Part shown: one piece after another, positions 58,649 through 64,000 of the stretch
Layout of the letters: every line of letters begins with the position of its first letter
How positions within the stretch are numbered: position 1 is the stretch's first letter
Assembly (NCBI GenBank): GCA_963732775.1
Contig: CAVTAR010000004.1
Location: forward strand, 124,001-188,000
Origin: CAVRQM01 sp963732775
Lineage (GTDB): Bacteria > Pseudomonadota > Alphaproteobacteria > Acetobacterales > Acetobacteraceae
Direction of reading: 5' to 3'
DNA: 64,000 nt
The notes under the pieces: generated by a model
What the model was told of the DNA's origin: nothing
The model's input: the letters and a program-made list of their open reading frames with translations, nothing else
Databases searched by the model: none
Translations under genes and position numbers: made by a program

Positions 58649-59601
58649 GCGTCTGCCAGTTCCGCCGGGAAGCGGAAGCGCACATCCTCGGCGACGCCGT
58701 TTAGGCTGGAAACCTCGATCGGCCCGAACGCGCGCAGGCCGTCGATCACGCCCTGCACCAGCGTCTCCGGCGCCGAGGCGCCCGCCGTCAGCCCGACCGC
58801 GCGCGCGCCAGAAAACCACTCGGCCCGCAACGCCTCGGCGTCGTCGATCAGGTACGCGGGTTTGCCCAGCTCGGCGCCGATCTCGCGCAGCCGGTTGCTG
58901 TTGGAGCTGTTGCGGCTGCCCACCACCAGAATCACGTCCACCCTCGGTGCCAGGTCGCGCACCGCCTGCTGGCGGTTCTGCGTCGCATAGCAGATGTCGC
59001 GCGTATCCGGCCCGACGATGCCGGGGAAGCGTGCCTGCAGGGCCGCGATGATGTGGCGGGTGTCGTCCACCGACAGCGTGGTCTGGGTGATGTAGGCGAG
59101 CCGGTCGGGCGTGCCCGGGACCAGGCGGGCCACGTCGTCGACCGTCTGCACCAGGTGGATGACGCCCGGCACCTGGCCGATGGTGCCCTCGATCTCGGGA
59201 TGGCCGGCATGGCCGATCAGCACCAGCTCGCGGCCTTGCGCGGCGTAGCGGCGACCCTCGTTGTGCACCTTGCTGACCAGCGGACAGGTCGCGTCGATCA
59301 CCGGCAGACCGCGCTCGGCGGCCACCTGCTCCACGCGCTGGGCCACGCCGTGGGCGGAGAACACAGTCATCGCACCCGGCGGGATCTCGTCCAGCTCGTC
59401 GACGAACACCGCGCCCTTGCTGCGCAGGTCCTCCACCACGTGGCGGTTGTGGACGATCTCGTGGCGCACGTAGATCGGCGGCCCGAACTTCTTCAGCGCC
59501 CGCTCGACGATCTCAATGGCGCGCTCCACGCCGGCGCAGAACCCCCGCGGCTGGGCCAGAATCACGCTCATCATGTCTGGCCGGCCCTCCGCTTCGCTCA
59601 T
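58645..59601 (-). CDS. ispH: 4-hydroxy-3-methylbut-2-enyl diphosphate reductase
   Basis: IspH makes IPP and DMAPP in the last step of the MEP pathway using an Fe-S cluster. The three cluster cysteines are visible in QPRGFCAGVERAIEI, VIDATCPLVSKVHNE and DICYATQNRQQAV; VRHEIVHNRHVV and VGSRNSSNSNRL are also conserved. 318 residues from ATG 59601. An in-frame ATG nearer SVILAQPRG is an alternative start. It is divergent from ispA across 201 bp and leads the ispH-small protein-hpnH unit, tying isoprene supply to hopanoid tailoring. Confidence 0.96.
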   Translation of the reverse strand: MSEAEGRPDMMSVILAQPRGFCAGVERAIEIVERALKKFGPPIYVRHEIVHNRHVVEDLRSKGAVFVDELDEIPPGAMTVFSAHGVAQRVEQVAAERGLPVIDATCPLVSKVHNEGRRYAAQGRELVLIGHAGHPEIEGTIGQVPGVIHLVQTVDDVARLVPGTPDRLAYITQTTLSVDDTRHIIAALQARFPGIVGPDTRDICYATQNRQQAVRDLAPRVDVILVVGSRNSSNSNRLREIGAELGKPAYLIDDAEALRAEWFSGARAVGLTAGASAPETLVQGVIDGLRAFGPIEVSSLNGVAEDVRFRFPAELADA

Positions 59602-59802
59602 CCATGGGCTATAGCCGCCCGCACTGCACTGCATCAATCCGCCCGCTATAGACGGGGCGCCACACTCGCCATTCAACCCCATGCGCGGTATCGGCGCCGT
59701 CTGGCGACGCATGGCCTCCTATCGTAGGGTCACAGCCACGGGGCGTGTTGCCCGGCGGCCACATCAGCGGCGGCGACAAACGAGGGAGCGGCGGGTGCGG
59801 CG

Positions 59803-60717
59803 ATGACGGCGTTCCGGGCAGAGGCGGGGCAGGAGACCCTGGCCGAGGCGATGGCCAGCGTGGCGGCCGACGTGGAGCAGGCGCTGGACCGGCTGCTGCC
59901 GGAGATCGAGGGGCCGGAGGCGCGGCTGGCCGAGGCGATGCGCTACGCGACGCTGGGCGGCGGCAAGCGGCTGCGCGCCTTCCTGGTGATGGAGGGGGCG
60001 GCGCTGTTCCACGTCGAGCGCGCGCAGGCGGCCCGGGTCGCGGCGGCGGTCGAGATGATCCATGCCTACTCGCTGGTGCACGACGACCTGCCGGCGATGG
60101 ACGACGACGATCTGCGGCGCGGCAAGCCCAGCACGCATCGCGCGTACGACGAGGCGACCGCCATCCTGGCCGGCGACGCGCTGCAGACCCGCGCCTTCGA
60201 GGTGCTGGCGGAGCCCGACACGCATGCGCTGGCCGAGGCGCGCTGCGAGCTGGTGTGCGCGATGGCGCTGGCGTCCGGCGCGCGCGGCATGGCGGGCGGG
60301 CAGATGATCGACATGCTGGCCGAGGGCGCCGCACTCAGCGAGCCCGAGATCATCCGCCTGCAGGCGCTGAAGACCGGGCGGCTGATCCAGTACAGCGTCG
60401 AGGCCGGCGCCATCCTGGGGCGCGCGAGCGTCACCCAGCGGCACCTGATGGCGGCCTACGGGCGCGACGTGGGCGCGGCGTTCCAGATCGCCGACGACCT
60501 GCTGGATGCCGAGGGCACCGCCGAGGAGACCGGCAAGGCCACCGGCAAGGACGCCGTGGCTGGCAAGGCCACCATGGTCGCCATCATGGGCCCGGCGCGG
60601 GCGCGCGAGCAGGCGAGCCAGCTCGCCCAGCAGGCGGCGGCCCACCTGGACACCTTCGGCGCGGGGGCGGACCGGCTGCGCGAGCTGGCCCGGTTCGTGG
60701 TGGCGCGGCGGGCATGA
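59803..60717 (+). CDS. ispA: Farnesyl/geranyl diphosphate synthase (polyprenyl synthetase family)
   Basis: 304 residues with both aspartate-rich motifs of prenyl synthases: FARM in YSLVHDDLPAMDDDDLRRGKPSTH and SARM in AAFQIADDLLDAEGT. MRYATLGGGKRLRAFLVM, LQTRAFEVLAEPD and ALKTGRLIQYSVEAGAIL fit IspA. It condenses IPP with DMAPP/GPP to farnesyl diphosphate, the precursor of squalene and hopanoids. A short duplication (ETGKATGKDAVAGKATMV) lies in the loop after SARM. ATG 59803. Confidence 0.95.
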   Translation: MTAFRAEAGQETLAEAMASVAADVEQALDRLLPEIEGPEARLAEAMRYATLGGGKRLRAFLVMEGAALFHVERAQAARVAAAVEMIHAYSLVHDDLPAMDDDDLRRGKPSTHRAYDEATAILAGDALQTRAFEVLAEPDTHALAEARCELVCAMALASGARGMAGGQMIDMLAEGAALSEPEIIRLQALKTGRLIQYSVEAGAILGRASVTQRHLMAAYGRDVGAAFQIADDLLDAEGTAEETGKATGKDAVAGKATMVAIMGPARAREQASQLAQQAAAHLDTFGAGADRLRELARFVVARRA

Positions 60718-60732
60718 TGGTCGATCGCTGAG

Positions 60733-62233
60733 ATGACCCACCTCCTCGGCATCGACGGCGGCACGGAGAGCATCCGCGCCACGGTCTTCGACCTCGCCGG
60801 ACACCCGCTCGGCAGCGCCGCCAGCCCCTACGCCACGCACTTCGCCCCCGGCGCGCGGGCCGAGCAGGACCCGGAGGCGTGGTGGACCGCACTCGCCGCC
60901 TCGGTCCGCGGCGCCGTCGCGGCCAGCGGGGTGGCGCCCGACAGCATCGCGGCGCTGTGCCACACCACCACCTGCTGCAGCGTGGTCGCACTCGACCCGC
61001 AGGGCCGCCCGCTGCGCCCGGCGATCATCTGGATGGACGTGCGCGCCGGCGCGGAGGCCGAGGCGGTGCAGGCCACCGGCAACCCGGCGCTGCGGGTGAA
61101 CGGCGGCGGGCACAGCCCGGTGTCGGCGGAGTGGATGGTGCCGAAGGCACTCTGGCTCGCCCGCCACGAGCCGGAGACGTTCCGCGCCGCGCACGCCATC
61201 TGCGAGTACCAGGACTTCATCACCTGGCGGCTCACCGGCCGGCTCTGCGCCAGCCTGAACAACGTCTCGATGCGCTGGCACTACTCCAGTCGCCACGGCG
61301 GCTTCCCCGCGACGATGTTGGAGACGCTCGGCATCCCGGACCTGCTCGGCAAGTGGCCGGCCGAGGTGCTGGCGCCGGGCGCGGTCGTCGGCCCGCTCAC
61401 CCCCGCCGCCGCGGCCCATCTCGGCCTGTCGCCCGCGACCTCGGTGGTCCAAGGGGGTGCCGACGCCGACATCGGCGTGATCGGCCTCGGCGTCGCCCGG
61501 CCGGGACAGCTCGCGCTCATCACCGGCTCCTCGCACCTGCAGTTCGCCATCGGCGAGGCGCAGACGCACGTGCCCGGCCTGTTCGGCGCCTTCCCCGATG
61601 CGATCTATCCGGGGCGCATGGTGATGGAGGGCGGCCAGACCTCCACCGGCTCCATCGTCGCCTGGCTGCGCCGCTTCACCGGCCGCGACGACCTCGACGC
61701 CCTGAACGCCGAGGCGGCCGCGCTGCCGCCCGGGGCCGAGGGCGTGCTGGTGCAGGACCATTTCCAGGGCAACCGCACGCCGCACACCGACCCGCTGTCG
61801 CGCGGCGCCATCACCGGCCTCACCCTCGCGCACACCCCGGCGCACGTGTTCCGCGCGGTGATGGAGGGCATCGGCTTCGGCACCCGCGCCATCCTGGAGC
61901 GCATGGGCCAGGCCGGCTTCCCGATCACCGAGATCACCGCCGGCGGCGGCGCGACCCGCTCGCCGCTGTGGCTGCAGATCCACGCCGACACGGCGCGCCT
62001 GCCGGTGCTGGTGCCGGAGGTGGCCGAGGCCCCCTCGCTCGGCTGCGCCATCCTGGCGGCGCACGGGGCGGGCCATTTCGCGAGCATCGACGACGGCATC
62101 GCGGCGATGGTGCGGCCGGGTCGGCGGATCGAGCCCGACCTCTCCCGGGCCGACCAGTACCGACCGGCTGTTCGCGCGCTATCAGGCGCTCTATCCGGCG
62201 CTGAAGGCAGTCGGGCGGGCAACAATGTCCTAG
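60733..62233 (+). pseudogene. FGGY-family carbohydrate kinase, frameshifted near its 3' end
   Basis: Residues 1-475 are a good FGGY kinase: LLGIDGGTESIRATVFD (phosphate-1 motif), WWTALAASVRGAV, VVQGGADADIGVIGLGV, LALITGSSHLQFAIG, MEGGQTSTGSIVAWL and ITAGGGATRSPLWLQIHADTARLPV. At about 62162 one extra C shifts the frame. Removing it restores YDRLFARYQALYPALKAVGRATMS and a TAG at 62231-62233, the normal C-terminus. Without repair the frame runs on to 63831 in the wrong frame across the next gene. Only the last 24 residues are affected, so the enzyme may be functional or the base erroneous. Ribulokinase- or xylulokinase-like substrate is likely but unproven. Confidence 0.85.
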
Positions 62234-62326
62234 TCCGGGCGTGGTCGGCACGCCTGCGCTCGGGGGGCCAACCCCGCCCGTGCTGGCGCGTAGAGCCCGC
62301 GCCAACTGACGCAGGAGCCCCCCACG

Positions 62327-63508
62327 ATGCGCGCCCTCACCTTCCACGGCAGCGGCGATGTCCGCTGCGAGACCGTGCCCGATCCCAAGATCGAGGACCC
62401 CCGCGACGCCATCATCAAGGTCACGACCTGCGCCATCTGCGGCAGCGACCTGCACCTGTACGGCGGCCTCAACCCCACCATGAAACCCGGCGACGTGCTC
62501 GGCCACGAGACCATGGGCGAGGTGGTCGAGGTCGGCCCCGGCGCCGCCCAGAAGCTCAAGGTCGGCGACCGCGTCGTGGTGCCGTTCACCATCTCCTGCG
62601 GCGAGTGCCGGCAGTGCCGGATGCGCAACTTCTCGTGCTGCGAGCGCAGCAACCCCAACGGCAAGATGCAGGCCGAGCAATACGGCTACGCCACCGCTGG
62701 CCTGTACGGTTACGGCCACAGCGTCGGCGGCTTCCCCGGCGGCCAGGCGGAATACCTGCGCGTGCCCTACGCCGATGTCGGCCCGATCAAGGTGCCGAAC
62801 GGTCTCTCCGACGAGCAGGTGCTGTTCCTGTCGGACATCTTCCCCACCGCCTGGCAGGCCGCCGAGCACTGCGACATCCAGCGCGACCGCGACACGGTGC
62901 TGGTGCTGGGCTGCGGGCCGGTGGGCCTGCTGGCGATCAAGTGCGCCCAGATGATGGGCGCCAAGCGCGTCATCGCCGTCGACACCGTGCCCGAGCGCAT
63001 GGCCAAGGCGCGGGCGCTCGGCGCCGAGGTCATCGATTTCGGCCACGGCAAGCTGCAGGAGCAGATCGTCGAAACCACGCACGGGCTGGGCCCCAACTCG
63101 GTGATCGAGGCGGTCGGCCTCGAGAGCGTCGGCCGCGAGGGGCTGCTGAGCCGGGTCGGCTCGGCGGTGAAGGAGGCGGTGGCCCCCGCCGAGCGCACCT
63201 ATGCGCTGGACGAGGCGATCATCGCCTGCCGGCCTTCCGGCACGGTGTCGCTCGCGGGCGTGTTCCTGGGCGCCGTGAACAACGTCGCCATGGGCGCCTT
63301 CGTCAACAAGGGGCTGACCATGCGCACCGGCCAGACGCACGTGCAGCGCTATCAGGACGACCTGATGCGGCGGATCGAGGAAGGCGAGATCGACCCGAGC
63401 TTCGTCATCACCCACCGGGTGCCGCTGGAGGATGGGCCAGCCGCCTACAAGACGTTCCGCGACAAAGAGGATGGCTGCATCAAGGTGGTGCTGAAGCCGA
63501 ACGGCTGA
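62327..63508 (+). CDS. Zinc-dependent alcohol dehydrogenase (formaldehyde-dehydrogenase-like)
   Basis: 393 residues of the medium-chain dehydrogenase family. The catalytic zinc ligands are in TTCAICGSDLHLYGG and VLGHETMGEVVEVG; the structural zinc cysteines are in CGECRQCRMRNFSCCERSN. The NAD site is TVLVLGCGPVGLLAIKCAQ. The insertion around YGYATAGLYGYGHSVGGFPGGQAEY and EKVGLESV-like VIEAVGLESVGRE places it in the glutathione-independent formaldehyde dehydrogenase-like group. Substrate is not certain. ATG 62327 is preceded by GCAGGAG. A strong hairpin follows the stop. Confidence 0.9.
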   Translation: MRALTFHGSGDVRCETVPDPKIEDPRDAIIKVTTCAICGSDLHLYGGLNPTMKPGDVLGHETMGEVVEVGPGAAQKLKVGDRVVVPFTISCGECRQCRMRNFSCCERSNPNGKMQAEQYGYATAGLYGYGHSVGGFPGGQAEYLRVPYADVGPIKVPNGLSDEQVLFLSDIFPTAWQAAEHCDIQRDRDTVLVLGCGPVGLLAIKCAQMMGAKRVIAVDTVPERMAKARALGAEVIDFGHGKLQEQIVETTHGLGPNSVIEAVGLESVGREGLLSRVGSAVKEAVAPAERTYALDEAIIACRPSGTVSLAGVFLGAVNNVAMGAFVNKGLTMRTGQTHVQRYQDDLMRRIEEGEIDPSFVITHRVPLEDGPAAYKTFRDKEDGCIKVVLKPNG

Positions 63509-63519
63509 GGCGGCCGGGA

Positions 63520-63557
63520 CCCGTTCCCCCTGCCGTGGTGGCGGCAGGGGGGACGGG
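63520..63557. terminator. Strong bidirectional hairpin terminator between convergent genes
   Basis: CCCGTTCCCCCTGCC and GGCAGGGGGGACGGG form a 15-bp stem with one G-T pair around an 8-nt loop, 12 bp after the dehydrogenase stop and 6 bp before the stop of the convergent gene. No T-run follows on either strand, as is common in very GC-rich genomes, but position and stem strength support transcription termination in both directions. Confidence 0.75.
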
Positions 63558-63562
63558 TGCCG

Positions 63563-64000
63563 TCACACGTGCGTGCCGGCGCGGGCCCGGTCGGCTTCTA
63601 CGCTGGCCGGGTCGAGCCCAGCGCCCATGGTCGAGCCGGCCATGGTCGAGCCGCCCATCGCACCCGTGGCCGGATCGGTCGGCACGGCACCCGCCGGGCT
63701 GGCGTCCGGGTCGAACCCGCTCCAGCCGCCGGCGCGATACTCGCTGGCACGGCGCGCCACGTCGACGCGGCCGGTGCCCTCTAGCAGCGCCTCGATCCGT
63801 CCCGCGTCGGCGTCCGCCGCCCGCACGCTGACCAGCGTGCCGCCGCGCCGCAGACCCTCGGCATAGACATGGGTGTGCTCGTGCGGCGCGCCCGAGGAGC
63901 CCCCAAGCGCCCCCAGCAGCCCGCCCGCCGCGGCGCCGGCTCCGGCGCCGGTCAGCGTGGCGACCAGCCAGCCGGCAGCCACCACCGGCCCCACGCCCGG
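63563..64000 (-). CDS. Hypothetical Gly/Ala-rich membrane protein, N-terminus beyond the window
   Basis: The visible C-terminal part begins GPVVAAGWLVATLTGAGAGAAAGGLLGALGG, a glycine-zipper-like hydrophobic segment, then HVYAEGLRRGGTLVSVRAAD and RIEALLEGTGRVDVARRASEYR, which resembles general-stress or DUF1269-like proteins with a ferredoxin-like repeat. The frame stays open to the window edge, so the start is not visible. The C-terminus contains a short duplication (GGSTMAGSTMGAGLDP). Confidence 0.65.
   Translation of the reverse strand, partial: PGVGPVVAAGWLVATLTGAGAGAAAGGLLGALGGSSGAPHEHTHVYAEGLRRGGTLVSVRAADADAGRIEALLEGTGRVDVARRASEYRAGGWSGFDPDASPAGAVPTDPATGAMGGSTMAGSTMGAGLDPASVEADRARAGTHV

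Noticed and set aside
60733..63831. A 1032-residue open frame suggesting a kinase-dehydrogenase fusion
   Set aside because: Beyond residue 475 the frame overlaps the zinc dehydrogenase in a non-coding frame and is rich in Arg/Pro/Ala. A single extra base near 62162 explains it.

Overview
The window is a GC-rich, gene-dense stretch of an alphaproteobacterial chromosome. Acetobacteraceae or another Rhodospirillales family fits best. The inference rests on hopanoid genes (hpnG, hpnH), a WaaA/LpxK/LpxL-type lipid A block, a tandem TlyA/RsmA pair, heavy use of GTG and TTG starts, and long chains of genes joined by 4-nt ATGA/GTGA/TTGA overlaps. No plasmid, phage or integrase gene was seen. One tRNA (tRNA-Ala, anticodon CGC) is present.

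Layout. 0.1-6 kb: a divergent HldE-like protein, then a minus-strand run tsaD-rlmJ-murJ-trpS in which murJ is broken by five same-direction frameshifts. 6-8 kb: hemC-hemD. 7.9-18 kb: a tightly coupled cell-surface polysaccharide cluster (RmlC-like epimerase, two SDR sugar enzymes, a methyltransferase, a glycosyltransferase, a secreted beta-helix protein, RfbF, and a 1039-residue RgpF-like/ArnT-like fusion). 18-29 kb: tRNA, a frameshifted yggT, folD, a CPA1 antiporter, a Uma2 protein, unknowns, tlyA-rsmA divergent from mutL, a cNMP-domain/thioredoxin-reductase-like protein, and a YqhA protein carrying a Gly/Gln tandem repeat. 29-36.6 kb: lipid kinase, LpxH-like phosphatase, glycosyltransferase, lipoprotein, DUF374 acyltransferase, waaA, lpxK and an LpxL-like acyltransferase.

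36.5-45.9 kb is the most coherent metabolic unit. It holds allophanate hydrolase (atzF) divergent from an eight-gene operon encoding a BMP-type ABC importer, formamidase, biuret hydrolase, a second cysteine hydrolase and an AtzH-like protein. A textbook sigma-54 promoter (GG-N10-GC, with TGGCACG and TTGC blocks) lies 41 bp before the operon. The picture is nitrogen-controlled uptake of a small amide and its breakdown through biuret and allophanate to ammonia.

45.9-50.8 kb is a decayed block on the minus strand (SGNH hydrolase-like, carbamoyltransferase, heme-oxygenase-fold redox enzyme). It has about ten frameshifts, several in-frame TAG codons and a truncated gene at its edge. 51-56.3 kb: methyltransferase, OmpA-family protein, hydrolase, SYLF lipoprotein, YcgN, L,D-transpeptidase and an unknown. 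56.6-60.7 kb: hpnG, hpnH, a small coiled-coil membrane protein, ispH and ispA (isoprenoid/hopanoid supply). 60.7-64 kb: an FGGY kinase with a C-terminal frameshift, a zinc alcohol dehydrogenase and an unknown protein cut by the window edge.

Two themes cut across the regions. Short in-frame tandem duplications of 9, 12 or 15 nt occur in many genes. Single-base frameshifts in otherwise conserved genes (murJ, yggT, the FGGY kinase and the 46-51 kb block) leave open whether this is real decay or draft-quality sequence.
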